DNA of 64,000 nt, from the NCBI RefSeq assembly GCF_000012085.2, contig NC_008710.1, positions 806,001 to 870,000 on the forward strand. The letters are read 5' to 3'. The stretch's first letter is position 1. Each line of letters opens with the position of its first letter. The notes beneath the pieces were generated by a model. It made no database searches. It was not told the DNA's origin and worked only from the letters and a program-made list of their open reading frames with translations. This document shows positions 17,451 to 26,309 of the stretch, in pieces. The DNA comes from Borrelia turicatae 91E135. Lineage in GTDB: Bacteria; Spirochaetota; Spirochaetia; Borreliales; Borreliaceae. Position numbers and translations under genes: made by a program.

Positions 17451-18244
17451 TACCTTTTTAAGTTGTTTGCAATTCCTAGCATATTATCTGAGGTTTGAAT
17501 TGCTTTTGAGTTTATCTCATAAGCTCTTTGCGCAACGATCATTGTTACCATTTCTTCTGCAATTGATACGTTTGACATTTCAAGGATGCCTTGTCTTAGC
17601 CTACCCATTCCACTACTTCCTGGTGTTCCTGATATTTCTTCTCCAGAACCAATGGTTTCTTTAAATATATTGTTTCCAATTGCATTGAGACCTGCTGGGT
17701 TTACAAATCTTGCAATTTCCATTTGACCAAGTTCAATTGGATCAGGGCTTCCATCAACTTTTACAGATATTATTCCTTCTTGAGATATTATAATAGAATC
17801 TTTTATATATTCTTCAGGAAAGGATATTTCAGGCAATAATTTGTATCCTTGACTTGTTACAAGATCTCCGTTTGCGTCGATTTTGAATGAACCATCTCTG
17901 GTGTATCCGTAAGTGCCGTCTGGTAAGAGAATCTTGTAAAATCCATCACCTTCAATTGCAACATCAGTTTTCAAATTAGTGGCTTGCAGATTGCCTTGTT
18001 CAAAGATTCTGTGTGTTGCTGATACTTTTGTTCCGTGTCCAACTTGATTGCCAAGGGGACTTACTGTATCCTCAGTTGCAGGAGTACCTGCTCTTTTTTG
18101 TGTTTGATATATTAGATCTTCAAATTCGGCTCTTATTTTTTTAAATCCTGTAGTGTTTACATTTGAAAGATTATTGGCAATTGTATCCACGTTATATTGT
18201 TGTGCTTTCATTCCGCTGGCTGCTGTCCAGAGTGCTCTCATCAT
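17450..18244 (-). CDS. flgG: Flagellar distal rod protein FlgG
   Basis: A 264-residue axial protein. The N-terminal LWTAASGMKAQQYNVDTIANNLSN pattern (in parts: TAASGMKAQQ, IANNLSNVNTTGFKK) and C-terminal SNVSIAEEMVTMIVAQRAYE are the rod/hook signature that forms the coiled-coil D0. It has no cleaved signal, as it is exported by the flagellar type III system. AAGGGG lies 8 bases before the first of two consecutive ATGs; the second could be used. It is 12 bases downstream of flgF. Confidence 0.96.
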   Translation of the reverse strand: MMRALWTAASGMKAQQYNVDTIANNLSNVNTTGFKKIRAEFEDLIYQTQKRAGTPATEDTVSPLGNQVGHGTKVSATHRIFEQGNLQATNLKTDVAIEGDGFYKILLPDGTYGYTRDGSFKIDANGDLVTSQGYKLLPEISFPEEYIKDSIIISQEGIISVKVDGSPDPIELGQMEIARFVNPAGLNAIGNNIFKETIGSGEEISGTPGSSGMGRLRQGILEMSNVSIAEEMVTMIVAQRAYEINSKAIQTSDNMLGIANNLKR

Positions 18245-18256
18245 AAGCTAATCCCC

Positions 18257-19105
18257 TTAAAATTTTCCAATTTCGTTAATTAATTTACCAAGAAGTGAAT
18301 CCTCGGTTTGTATTGTTTTTTGATTTGCTTCATAGGCCCTGTTAACTGTAATCATTGATACCATTTCATTGATGGCATTTACATTTGAGCCTTCTAAAGT
18401 ACCAGTTTCAATTTTAGGTCTTGAATTTATTTCGATATTTCTAGCTTGTCCAGATATTTCTGTACTATTCCAGAGTGAACTTCCTTGTTTTTGTAGAAAT
18501 CTTGTTTTTTCAAAATTTACAATCTTTAAGTTGTCAAGGAGTTCATAGTTTTCCCATGAATTTTCATATTCACTTACAAGTTTTTTGGGATTTCTTTCAA
18601 ATGTTGAATTATGAAATATTTGTCCTTGAGCTGTTATTTTAAAGTTATTATCTTTTAGATATATGTATCCCTTCTCTCCAATTACAGGATATCCATCTTT
18701 TGTCATAAGTATGCCTTCTGCTCCGAGTATGAAAGAACCGTTTCTTGTATATCTCTCTCCTTCTGGTGTTTGAACAACAAAAAAGCCCTCATCAGTTAAT
18801 GCTAAGTCAAGAGGATTCCCAGTTATTTTTAGTGGTCCTTGTTCAAAAGAAGTATAGATTTCATTTTCTTCAACTCCTGTACCAAGCTTGCCAATAACAG
18901 GTGCTGTCTCCAGGTATCCTTTGGGAAATTTGTAAAGACCATCATCATTAATTCGCCTAATTAACATTTCGGGAAATGCCTTTTGAACAGATAAATCTTT
19001 TTTGTATCCCGTAAGGTCAATATTTGCTAAATTATTCGCAATAACATCTAATCTGTGTCTTTGTGCCATCATTCCGCTGGCAGCAGTATAAATACCTCTT
19101 ACCAC
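18257..19105 (-). CDS. flgF: Flagellar rod protein FlgF/FlhO
   Basis: A 282-residue proximal rod protein with the N-terminal VRGIYTAASGMMAQRHRLD and the C-terminal SNVNAINEMVSMITVNRAYEAN rod signatures. The likely start is GTG at 19105, six bases after GAGG; the ATG at 19117 overlaps this ribosome site and would add four residues not seen in relatives. In Borrelia this paralogue is often called FlhO. It is the first gene of the minus-strand flagellar run that ends at rpoS. Confidence 0.9.
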   Translation of the reverse strand: MVRGIYTAASGMMAQRHRLDVIANNLANIDLTGYKKDLSVQKAFPEMLIRRINDDGLYKFPKGYLETAPVIGKLGTGVEENEIYTSFEQGPLKITGNPLDLALTDEGFFVVQTPEGERYTRNGSFILGAEGILMTKDGYPVIGEKGYIYLKDNNFKITAQGQIFHNSTFERNPKKLVSEYENSWENYELLDNLKIVNFEKTRFLQKQGSSLWNSTEISGQARNIEINSRPKIETGTLEGSNVNAINEMVSMITVNRAYEANQKTIQTEDSLLGKLINEIGKF

Positions 19106-19128
19106 ATAAAACCTCATTATTTATCATC

Positions 19129-19167
19129 GATATATACTATATATTATCACTAAAATTAGTATATATC
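19129..19167. repeat. 11-bp inverted repeat upstream of flgF
   Basis: GATATATACTA (19129-19139) is perfectly complementary to TAGTATATATC (19157-19167), with a 17-base centre. It lies 24-62 bases above the flgF start, where the operon promoter should be, and could be an operator or leader hairpin. Confidence 0.6.
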
Positions 19168-19265
19168 AATTTTGATTTCTTTATTGTTTTGTGTATTTTG
19201 ATTTTCTAAGATTGAACTATCAATTTGTATTGAGTAATTTAAATTATGTAAGTAAATTATTCCTT

Positions 19266-19294
19266 TTGCAAAAAGTATGAAATAAATGTATAAT
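19266..19294 (+). promoter_or_regulatory. Promoter of the DUF2147 gene
   Basis: TTGCAA (19266-19271), 17-bp spacer, perfect TATAAT (19289-19294), about 59 bases before the start codon. Confidence 0.7.
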
Positions 19295-19352
19295 CTTTCT
19301 TTGTCATGATCTATTTAAATTGTTGGCTCAGATGTTAATTTTAGGAGTTTAT

Positions 19353-19889
19353 ATGGATAAGAATGTATTGAGAATTATTCTTTTATTTTATTTTTCGTTT
19401 TTTGCATTTGCAGAGTCTGAAAAAACAGACAATAAAAAAGACGGTAGTGAGGTTTTAGGATATTGGGTTGGATATGATGGTACTACGAATGTTAAAAATT
19501 CTGTAATTTATGTTTATAAGTATAATGATAAAGTCTATGGTAGAATTTTAAATGTAATAAAAGATGGGAAGGTGCATGATATTAATGATCCTTCTGGTTA
19601 TAGGGTTGTAGGTTTTGAACATTTAAGTACCGAAGGTCTTGATTTTATGTGGGGGCTTAAATATATTAAGTCTTCTGGCAAGTGGGATAAGGGTAAGATT
19701 ATTGATCCTAAGAATGGTAAAATTTATACTTCTGAAATGAGGGTAGATCCAAAAACGGGTAATCTTATTACCAAGGGTAAGGTATGGATTTTTGGTAGAA
19801 GTAAGATTTGGACAAGAGCTAATGAAGATGAGATTCCAAAATTAGATGTAGAAGGCATAGTGCCAAACCCCCCTGTAGCGGAAAAATAA
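19353..19889 (+). CDS. DUF2147 family exported protein
   Basis: A 178-residue protein starting at the ATG at 19353, seven bases after TTAGGAG, with a signal peptide ending near ...FFAFA-ES. The mature part follows the DUF2147 plan: an opening GYWVGYDG, a middle NVIKDGKVHD, GLDFMWGLKYI with GKWDKGKIIDPKNGKIYTSEM, and a closing KGKVWIFGRSKIWTR. These small lipocalin-like proteins are of unknown function. A TTG frame from 19320 would place residues before the signal and is rejected. It is followed by apt after 35 bases. Confidence 0.82.
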   Translation: MDKNVLRIILLFYFSFFAFAESEKTDNKKDGSEVLGYWVGYDGTTNVKNSVIYVYKYNDKVYGRILNVIKDGKVHDINDPSGYRVVGFEHLSTEGLDFMWGLKYIKSSGKWDKGKIIDPKNGKIYTSEMRVDPKTGNLITKGKVWIFGRSKIWTRANEDEIPKLDVEGIVPNPPVAEK

Positions 19890-19924
19890 AAGAATAAATA
19901 TTTAATTTTTTGTGGGAAATCTTA

Positions 19925-20455
19925 ATGAAAGATAAAACGGAATATTATGATAAGTTTATTATGAAAGTACCTAACTTTCCAAAGGAAGGTATACTTTTTT
20001 ATGATATTACTAATGTTTTACTCAAAGCAGAAGCATATAAATCTTTAATTGAAGATGCACATGCTTTTTATTTATCAAGAAACATCGATTACATTGCTGC
20101 TATTGAATCAAGAGGTTATCTTATTGGTGCGCCTTTGGCTTTAAAAATGGGATTGCCTCTTTTGTTAATTCGAAAAGAAGGTAAACTTCCAAGGCAAGTC
20201 TTAAGAGAGGAATATAATCTTGAATATGGATTTAGCAGTATTGAAATACATAAAGATGATGTTAAACAACATTCAAATATTTTGTTAGTTGATGATATTT
20301 TAGCTACCGGAGGCACTTTGAAAGCAGCCGCTATGTTGCTTAAAAAGTCGGGTGGGGTGGTATCTGATATCTTTTGTTTTATTGAACTTGTGAGTATGAA
20401 TGGTAAAGATGCTTTACGGGAATATAGTTTGAATTCTCTTGTTAAGTATTTTTGA
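19925..20455 (+). CDS. apt: Adenine phosphoribosyltransferase
   Basis: A 176-residue purine-salvage enzyme converting adenine and PRPP to AMP. The PRPP loop LLVDDILATGGTLKAA is complete and the N-terminal PNFPKEGILFYDIT block is typical of Apt. The ATG at 19925 follows GGGA; the TTG at 19910 is a poorer start. Borrelia lacks de novo purine synthesis, so this salvage step is important. It probably shares the DUF2147 promoter. Confidence 0.94.
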   Translation: MKDKTEYYDKFIMKVPNFPKEGILFYDITNVLLKAEAYKSLIEDAHAFYLSRNIDYIAAIESRGYLIGAPLALKMGLPLLLIRKEGKLPRQVLREEYNLEYGFSSIEIHKDDVKQHSNILLVDDILATGGTLKAAAMLLKKSGGVVSDIFCFIELVSMNGKDALREYSLNSLVKYF

Positions 20456-20523
20456 TAGTTATTTAATAAATAATTTGTGTTATTAATTGAGAGAGATTAA
20501 ATAAGTTAATTGAGCTTAAATAA

Positions 20524-20552
20524 TTGACTTTAAAGTTCATTAAATTTATAAT
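20524..20552 (+). promoter_or_regulatory. Strong promoter of the rplU-prp-rpmA-obg operon
   Basis: TTGACT (20524-20529), 17-bp spacer, TATAAT (20547-20552), 30 bases before the rplU start. Confidence 0.85.
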
Positions 20553-20581
20553 ACTTAGCTGAACATTGAGAGGTGATTGTG

Positions 20582-20896
20582 ATGTATGCGTTGTTGGAAA
20601 TAAAGGGTAAGCAGTACAAGGCTATTATGGGAGAGATGTTAAAGATAGATAAAATTAGAGCTAGTGAAGGTGATAAAATAGAATTTAGCAGTGTAATGCT
20701 TGTAAACAAGGATGGAGATGTAAAGATAGGAAAACCTTATGTTTTAGGTTCTTGTGTAAAATGTACTTATATAGAAAATAAAAAAGATAAAAAAGTTATC
20801 TCTTACAGATATAGAAGAAGAAAGTCAAGTGAGCGAAAGGTCGGCCATCGTCAATCCTATTCTTATGTTTTGGTTGATGATATAGTTGTTAGTTAG
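20582..20896 (+). CDS. rplU: 50S ribosomal protein L21
   Basis: A 104-residue ribosomal protein. The start [12 protein letters not shown] and C-terminal [19 protein letters not shown] pattern (parts: [14 protein letters not shown]) are those of L21, and the length fits the usual 103. The ATG at 20582 is preceded by GAGAGGTGATT; a GTG at 20573 lies within that ribosome site. Its stop shares one base with the prp start. Confidence 0.96.
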   Translation: MYALLEIKGKQYKAIMGEMLKIDKIRASEGDKIEFSSVMLVNKDGDVKIGKPYVLGSCVKCTYIENKKDKKVISYRYRRRKSSERKVGHRQSYSYVLVDDIVVS

Positions 20897-21228
20897 TGAT
20901 TAATGTTTTAATAAAGACCCGTAATGATATAATTATTTATATTTTAGCCAATGGACATGCTAAAGGGAATAATCATATTAATATAGTTTGTTCTTCCTTT
21001 TCTTTTATTTTAAGGACTTTTTTAAGTGTTCTTGATTGTGAGAAAGAAGATTTTACTGTGGACAATTCTTTAAGAGGTTGTTTAGAATTTGAGGCTTTTT
21101 TTGAAGATTTGGATAGACAGAATCTTTTTTATTATAGTAAATTTTTAATACAAGGTGTAAAGGATTTGTGCTTTGAATATCCTTGTGATATTAAATTGAT
21201 TTTGGAGGAAACTAGTGGCAACAAGTAA
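20896..21228 (+). CDS. prp: Ribosomal-processing cysteine protease Prp-like protein
   Basis: A 110-residue protein between L21 and L27, the classical position of Prp. The catalytic pair is visible: His in NGHAKGNN (residue 21) and Cys in NIVCSSFSF (residue 32). In Firmicutes Prp removes an N-terminal extension from L27. Here L27 has no such extension, so the substrate is unclear. The start is GTG overlapping the rplU stop (TAGTG), and the 3' end overlaps rpmA by 14 bases, so translation is tightly coupled. Confidence 0.85.
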   Translation: MINVLIKTRNDIIIYILANGHAKGNNHINIVCSSFSFILRTFLSVLDCEKEDFTVDNSLRGCLEFEAFFEDLDRQNLFYYSKFLIQGVKDLCFEYPCDIKLILEETSGNK

Positions 21229-21460
21229 AAGTGGTGGTAGTTCTAAGAATGGAAGAGATTCTATATCTAAGAGGCTTGGTGTTAAGAGAAGTGGTGGGCA
21301 ATTTGTGAGATCTGGAGAAATAATTGTACGTCAAAGAGGTACAAAATTTCATAAAGGCAAAAATTCTGGACTTGGCAGAGATCATACAATATTTGCATTA
21401 AAGGATGGTGTAGTAGAGTTTAAAACTTCTAAGGGCCGAAAATATATAAATATTATTTAA
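21215..21460 (+). CDS. rpmA: 50S ribosomal protein L27
   Basis: An 81-residue protein beginning [16 protein letters not shown], which aligns directly with the mature N-terminus of E. coli L27. [21 protein letters not shown] is conserved (in parts: [16 protein letters not shown]). The GTG start follows a strong GGAGG six bases upstream inside prp, so a longer N-terminal form is not made. The N-terminal tail of L27 reaches the peptidyl transferase centre. Confidence 0.96.
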   Translation: MATSKSGGSSKNGRDSISKRLGVKRSGGQFVRSGEIIVRQRGTKFHKGKNSGLGRDHTIFALKDGVVEFKTSKGRKYINII

Positions 21461-21482
21461 TATTGTTATAGTTGAGGTTGAT

Positions 21483-22466
21483 TTGCATACATTTAAGGAT
21501 TCTTTAAACATAACTGTGTCTTCAGGTAGTGGGGGTGCAGGATGTGTTTCTTTTTTGCGTGAAAGATTTAAAGCCAAAGGAGGTCCTGATGGTGGTGATG
21601 GAGGTCGGGGTGGAAATGTAGTCTTTAAGGTTAAGCCAGATCTTAAAACCTTATCTTTTTATAAAAATGGTCAAAAGCTTGCTGCTAATAATGGTAAGCC
21701 TGGGATGGGTTCTAGGAAAAGTGGGGCTTCTGGTGAAGATTTAGTTATTTTTGTTCCCCCCAATACCCGTGTTTATGATGTTTTTACTGATTCTATGTTG
21801 TTTGAGCTTCAGAACTTTGATGATGAAGTTATTGCTTTAAAGGGTGGAAGAGGTGGCCTTGGAAATGTAAATTTTAAAAGTTCTACAAAACGGACACCAA
21901 GGTTTGCTCAACCTGGAGAATCTGGTACTACTTTGGATTTACGTCTTGAATTAGTATTGATAGCTGATATTGGACTTGTTGGGCTGCCTAATGCAGGTAA
22001 ATCTTCTCTTATTTCTACGATAACTGCTTCAAGGTCAAAGGTTGGAAATTATCCTTTTACTACTAAAGTTCCGCATCTTGGTGTTTTGAAGTCCTCTTAT
22101 GAGGATTTGGTAATTGCTGATGTGCCTGGGATAATTGAGGGTGCAAGTCGAGGGATGGGTCTTGGTTTTGAATTTTTAAGACATATTTCAAAGACCAAAA
22201 TTTTGGTCTTTTTGATTGATGTTGCCAGTAATGACTTTATGAGTACTTATAGCATTCTTGTTAATGAGCTTAGTGTGTATGATGTTGGCCTTTCAAGTAA
22301 GAAGAGAATAATTGTTGCTAATAAACTTGATTTAGAAGGTGCTATTGAAAATTTTAATCAGTTAAAAAGAGCTTTGGATGGCGAAAAAGTTTTAGGAATT
22401 TCTATTTATGATAATAGGGGAATAGATGAGCTTGTTAATGAACTTTTTGCTTTATCGAGGATTTAA
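21483..22466 (+). CDS. obg: Obg family ribosome-associated GTPase
   Basis: A 327-residue GTPase. The glycine-rich Obg fold fills residues 1-158 (GGPDGGDGGRGGNV, GGRGGLGN). The G domain has G1 GLPNAGKSSL, G3 DVPGII and G4 NKLD. The C-terminal extension of E. coli ObgE is absent. The start is TTG at 21483 with GAGG six bases upstream. It acts in 50S assembly and stress control and ends the L21-L27 operon. Confidence 0.95.
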   Translation: MHTFKDSLNITVSSGSGGAGCVSFLRERFKAKGGPDGGDGGRGGNVVFKVKPDLKTLSFYKNGQKLAANNGKPGMGSRKSGASGEDLVIFVPPNTRVYDVFTDSMLFELQNFDDEVIALKGGRGGLGNVNFKSSTKRTPRFAQPGESGTTLDLRLELVLIADIGLVGLPNAGKSSLISTITASRSKVGNYPFTTKVPHLGVLKSSYEDLVIADVPGIIEGASRGMGLGFEFLRHISKTKILVFLIDVASNDFMSTYSILVNELSVYDVGLSSKKRIIVANKLDLEGAIENFNQLKRALDGEKVLGISIYDNRGIDELVNELFALSRI

Positions 22467-22551
22467 AGTTATTGTTTTTTTAGAAGTTCAAAATTAATAT
22501 TGTTCAGACATTAATTAATGTAGTAAATTAAATGTATAACATGGGAGATTT

Positions 22552-23124
22552 ATGCGAATAGCAATATTGGGTGGTACTTATAATCCTGTTCATGTTGGGC
22601 ATATGTTTTTAGCAAAAGAGATAGAGCATTTTTTAAATGTTGATAAAATACTATTCATTCCTACTCATAAACCTGTTCATAAGTGTGTTGAAAATATTAG
22701 TGTTAAAGATAGAATTGCGATGCTTAAGTTGGCCGTACAACATGAAAATAATATGTTTATCGATGAATGCGATATTATAAATGGCGGAATAACTTATACT
22801 GTTGATACCATTGCTTGTATTAGGAATAAATATGTTCATGATGATATTTATTTGGTAATTGGAGATGATCTTTTTGAGAGTTTTGATTCATGGAAAAATC
22901 CAGAAAAAATAATCGACTCTGTTAATCTTGTGGTGGTTCACAGAATTTACAGTGAAAGATTAGTTAGTCGGTTTAAACATACCTATATTGATAATAGAAT
23001 ATTTTCTATTTCTTCTTCAGAAATTAGAAGTAGAATTGAGCAAGGATTACCTGTCGATTATTTGCTTCCCTTTGATGTTTTGCAATATATTAAGAGTAAT
23101 AATTTATATGTTAAAGGTAAATAA
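22552..23124 (+). CDS. nadD: Nicotinate-nucleotide adenylyltransferase
   Basis: A 190-residue nucleotidyltransferase with the N-terminal [11 protein letters not shown] motif (residues 7-17) and the C-terminal [10 protein letters not shown]. It converts NaMN and ATP to deamido-NAD. GGGAG lies just before the ATG. The following LytR-like gene starts at the base after its stop, so nadD, the LytR-like gene and rsfS form one unit, a common bacterial arrangement. Confidence 0.95.
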   Translation: MRIAILGGTYNPVHVGHMFLAKEIEHFLNVDKILFIPTHKPVHKCVENISVKDRIAMLKLAVQHENNMFIDECDIINGGITYTVDTIACIRNKYVHDDIYLVIGDDLFESFDSWKNPEKIIDSVNLVVVHRIYSERLVSRFKHTYIDNRIFSISSSEIRSRIEQGLPVDYLLPFDVLQYIKSNNLYVKGK

Positions 23125-24309
23125 TTGAGAAAAGAATTATTTTTTTTAGTTTTAATTATTTTAATAGTTCTTGGTATTGTGATTTTTTTTGTTGATAGTT
23201 CTAAAAGAGAGCAAATATATTTTGAATTGAATACTAAGAGTAATATTAGTTTTTTATTTCTTATAGAAGATGATAATGACAATCTTTTAAGTATGCAAGA
23301 GATTTTTATTAATATAAAAACAGGAAATGTTGGATTTTTAGATATTCCTGTTTATACAGGTTATGAGGATTTAAAGGGAAATGTATCTTGGTTTGAAGAT
23401 TTATATAAAAAGAATAGCTTTAATGAATTTTTGTCTAAAGTATCTAGACAGTTGAATCATGAACCCGATTATTATATTTGTTTTAAAAAGAGTAATTTTG
23501 TGAAATTTGTTGACTATATTGGTGGAGTTCGTCTTCTTGTTAAAAATCCTGTTAAAATATACAGTTTAGTACGTCCTATATTAATACCTTCTGGTAATTC
23601 TGTTTTTGATGGGGATAAATCTTATGATTATTTAAGTTATTTCAGAGATATTTCTTCTTACGATGAAAGATTTGAGTTTTTTAAGGAATTTTTTAAGAAA
23701 ATCTTGACACAATTTTCTGATTTTAAAGAAGAGTATGATTATTTTTCTAAAATGTATTTCATGTTAGATACGGATCTTTCTGAAACTGTGTTTAAATATA
23801 TTCTTGCTAATTATAAAATAAATAATGAGAAATTTATTTTTATCAATATTAAAGGGCAAGAGGAAACATTTAAGGATAATAATGATAATTTAATAAAAGT
23901 TGTTTTTCCTTATTATGGGGGAGCGGTTCTTAAGGAATCGATAGAAAATTTAAATAGAGATTTAATGGGTGAAACTAGAAATGAAGAGGTGATTAAAGTT
24001 ATTGTTTTAAATGGCACTAAGACTGCTGGACTTGCAAGGAATGCGGCGGATATTTTTAAATCTTTAAAATTTAAGGTTGTAAGGTTTGGTAATGCAGATA
24101 GGCATAATTATTCTCATACTTTGATAATAAATAATTCAGATAATTTAGAGATCGCCATTAAGGTTGGGGATGTAATTGGAGCAAGAAACATTAAACCAAT
24201 TTCTGAGTTTCGTGTAGATACTTTAGGACTTGATGTGCCTGATATGAGTCCTGATGTAATAATCATTTTGGGAGATGATTTTGATGGAAGATATGTTAAA
24301 AATAGATGA
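23125..24309 (+). CDS. LytR-CpsA-Psr-like membrane protein with LytR C-terminal domain
   Basis: A 394-residue protein with one N-terminal membrane helix (about 5-25) and a periplasmic part. Residues about 38-230 have the LCP-like pattern including YIGGVRLLVKNPV, and residues about 295-380 match the LytR C-terminal domain (IKVIVLNGTKTAGLARNAADIFKS in parts: VIVLNGTKTAGLA). LCP enzymes attach polymers to the wall in Gram-positives; the role in a spirochaete without teichoic acid is unknown, and the LCP part here is divergent. The start is TTG 7 bases after AAAGG, immediately after the nadD stop. Confidence 0.75.
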   Translation: MRKELFFLVLIILIVLGIVIFFVDSSKREQIYFELNTKSNISFLFLIEDDNDNLLSMQEIFINIKTGNVGFLDIPVYTGYEDLKGNVSWFEDLYKKNSFNEFLSKVSRQLNHEPDYYICFKKSNFVKFVDYIGGVRLLVKNPVKIYSLVRPILIPSGNSVFDGDKSYDYLSYFRDISSYDERFEFFKEFFKKILTQFSDFKEEYDYFSKMYFMLDTDLSETVFKYILANYKINNEKFIFINIKGQEETFKDNNDNLIKVVFPYYGGAVLKESIENLNRDLMGETRNEEVIKVIVLNGTKTAGLARNAADIFKSLKFKVVRFGNADRHNYSHTLIINNSDNLEIAIKVGDVIGARNIKPISEFRVDTLGLDVPDMSPDVIIILGDDFDGRYVKNR

Positions 24310-24634
24310 TGTTAAGAAATTATGTAAGATTATATCTGATTTTGGCGGAATTGATGTTTTAGGTATTAATGTTGGTTCTGTTTGTAATTGGGCTGATTTT
24401 TTTATTATTGTTTCATGTTCATCATTTAAGCAAATGGAAGCTTTGTATGCCGAAAGATTAATAACATTTTTTAAGGAAAAGGATTTTAATTATTGTATTC
24501 AGGGTAAAGGTTTTGTTCATGATTGGACAATTATTTCATGTGAAGGGTTAGTTGTACATTTAATGAGTGAAAAGGCCAGAGAATATTATGAACTTGAAAA
24601 GATATGGGATCAGGGAAAAATTATTTATCCTTGA
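24284..24634 (+). CDS. rsfS: Ribosomal silencing factor RsfS
   Basis: A 116-residue protein of the RsfS/Iojap family, which binds L14 and blocks subunit joining in starvation. WADFFIIVSCSSFKQMEALY and the C-terminal DWTIISCEGLVVHLMSEKAREYYELEKIW pattern (parts: GLVVHLMSEKAREYYELE) are diagnostic. The ATG at 24284 lies 9 bases after GGGAG; ATGs at 24275 and 24293 are alternatives. The 5' end overlaps the LytR-like gene by 26 bases. Confidence 0.92.
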   Translation: MEDMLKIDDVKKLCKIISDFGGIDVLGINVGSVCNWADFFIIVSCSSFKQMEALYAERLITFFKEKDFNYCIQGKGFVHDWTIISCEGLVVHLMSEKAREYYELEKIWDQGKIIYP

Positions 24635-24733
24635 GAGTTATTTAATTAAAAAAAATAAAAATATCGCAAGAATTATTTACAAAAAATTAAAAATATTCTA
24701 GATTTAAAACATGTATTTTAGGGAGGCCTAGGA

Positions 24734-25024
24734 GTGAATATTACAGACGTAAGAATTAGGAGAGTTGATAATAAAAATCCCGGTTCGAAGCTATTGGCAT
24801 ATGTGACAGTTACTTTTGATGATTGTTTAGTTTTGCATAATATCAGGGTTATTAGGGGGCAAAAAGGTGTTTTTATTGTTATGCCTAATAGAAGAACTAA
24901 GGTCGGAGAGTATAAAGACATTGTACATCCTATTAATCAAAATTTTAGAGAGATTTTGCAAAGTGCTATTTTTAAAGAATATGTGAAGGAAAATCCTTCA
25001 AGTCTTGAACTTGAATTAGGCTAA
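24734..25024 (+). CDS. spoVG: SpoVG nucleic-acid-binding regulator
   Basis: A 96-residue SpoVG protein: [26 protein letters not shown] and the [11 protein letters not shown] block are all present. In Borrelia SpoVG is reported to be a site-specific DNA- and RNA-binding protein. The start is GTG; GGGAGG is 8 bases upstream and a nearer GGA is also present. It is in its own unit, with a 99-bp AT-rich upstream gap in which I could not assign a promoter with confidence. Confidence 0.95.
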
Positions 25025-25033
25025 TAAATATTA

Positions 25034-25062
25034 TTGACAAAGTGTATTGTATTTTGTATCCT
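25034..25062 (+). promoter_or_regulatory. Promoter of tRNA-Gln
   Basis: Perfect TTGACA (25034-25039), 17-bp spacer, TATCCT (25057-25062). It may also drive rplY and genes downstream, as rplY starts 28 bases after the tRNA. Confidence 0.75.
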
Positions 25063-25087
25063 TTTGACTTATGGATAATTAAGTATT

Positions 25088-25159
25088 TGGGACGTGGACA
25101 AGTGGTAAGTCACCTGGTTTTGGTCCAGGCATTCGAGGGTTCGAATCCTTCCGTCCCAG
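25088..25159 (+). tRNA. tRNA-Gln (anticodon TTG)
   Basis: The acceptor TGGGACG pairs with CGTCCCA, discriminator G. The anticodon stem CCTGG/CCAGG has loop TTTTGGT, anticodon TTG. The T arm GAGGG/CCTTC with TTCGAAT is present. No encoded CCA. Confidence 0.95.
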
Positions 25160-25187
25160 TATTTTATATTAGGTTAGGAGTTGCATT

Positions 25188-25736
25188 GTGGATAGTAGTA
25201 GGATTTTAAAATATGAAAGTCGATTAAATTTTGGTTCTTTGTGTGCTCGTAGAATACGCGCAAAATCTGAGATACCAGCTGTTGTGTATGGAAAAGAAAG
25301 TGATGTCCTGCATATCAAAATTGCAAGTAATGAATTTAATAAGAGATTTGCAAAATTTACAGATAATACTGTTTTAATTTTAAGTGACGGAAAAGTCGAG
25401 AGATGTGTTTTTATTAAGGATGTGAGCGAAAATATTACTAAGGGACTTATTTATCATGTTGATTTTTATGAGGTTGATAGGAATAGAGATATTGAAAGAT
25501 ATATTGCAATTAAATTTGTAGGGGCTTCTATTGGTGTTAAGGAAGGTGGTACTTTAAGTGTGCTTCGGACTAAAATCAAAGTTAAGGCATTGCCTTTAGA
25601 TTTGCCAGAATTTGTTGAAGTAGATTTAACGCCTGTTAAGAAGGGACATCAAATAACTTTTAAGGATATTGTACTTCCTGAGAATGTGAAACTTGCTGAA
25701 GAGGATGAAAATTTGTCTATTTTGCTTGTAAAATAA
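25188..25736 (+). CDS. rplY: 50S ribosomal protein L25 / general stress protein Ctc
   Basis: A 182-residue long-form L25 (TL5/CTC type): the N-terminal 5S rRNA-binding domain (RRIRAKSEIPAVVYGKE, residues 19-35) and a C-terminal domain (VGASIGVKEGGTLSVLRTKIKVKALP region, 110-182). The GTG start has AGGAG seven bases upstream. It is followed by pth after 6 bases, the usual ctc-pth arrangement. Confidence 0.94.
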   Translation: MDSSRILKYESRLNFGSLCARRIRAKSEIPAVVYGKESDVLHIKIASNEFNKRFAKFTDNTVLILSDGKVERCVFIKDVSENITKGLIYHVDFYEVDRNRDIERYIAIKFVGASIGVKEGGTLSVLRTKIKVKALPLDLPEFVEVDLTPVKKGHQITFKDIVLPENVKLAEEDENLSILLVK

Positions 25737-25742
25737 AAAAAT

Positions 25743-26309
25743 ATGGATTTGTTAATAGTTGGCCTGGGTAATCCCGGGTCTAATTTTTTTCATACTAGAC
25801 ATAATGTTGGTTTTGGGCTTATAGATAAATTGGTTGTAAAGCATGGTCTCTCTTTGAAAAAGGTAAAAAATTATGAATACTCTGATTTTAATTTTGAGAA
25901 TAAACGGATAGTTTTAATTAAACCTTTAACTTATATGAATTTGAGTGGTAATATTTTTCCTTCTGTTTTTGCTAGATTTTATATGAAAATGACTAATCTG
26001 TTGATTGTAGTTGATAATGTTGATTTACCTTTGGGAAAGTGTAAACTTAGAAAGGTAGGGGGTACTTCTACGCATAATGGACTTCGTTCTATTTCTGGGA
26101 GCCTTGGAAGTACTAAATATAGTAGACTTTATATTGGAGTTGGAAATAATAATGAATCTAGTCTTAGAGATTTTGTTCTTGCAAAGTTTAGCGATAGTGA
26201 GCTTAAGCGTATTAAAAATGTATTTAATTTTTTAAGTGAAGAGATATTAAGTATTGATGAGTGTAATTTTGAGAATAAAATTGCGACTATTAATTCTAGT
26301 AGTTTTTGA
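25743..26309 (+). CDS. pth: Peptidyl-tRNA hydrolase
   Basis: A 188-residue enzyme that releases tRNA from stalled peptidyl-tRNA. [18 protein letters not shown] contains the catalytic His20 region (residues 7-24), and [10 protein letters not shown] and [11 protein letters not shown] follow as expected. I see no ribosome site before the ATG, so translation probably re-initiates from rplY 6 bases upstream. Confidence 0.95.
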   Translation: MDLLIVGLGNPGSNFFHTRHNVGFGLIDKLVVKHGLSLKKVKNYEYSDFNFENKRIVLIKPLTYMNLSGNIFPSVFARFYMKMTNLLIVVDNVDLPLGKCKLRKVGGTSTHNGLRSISGSLGSTKYSRLYIGVGNNNESSLRDFVLAKFSDSELKRIKNVFNFLSEEILSIDECNFENKIATINSSSF

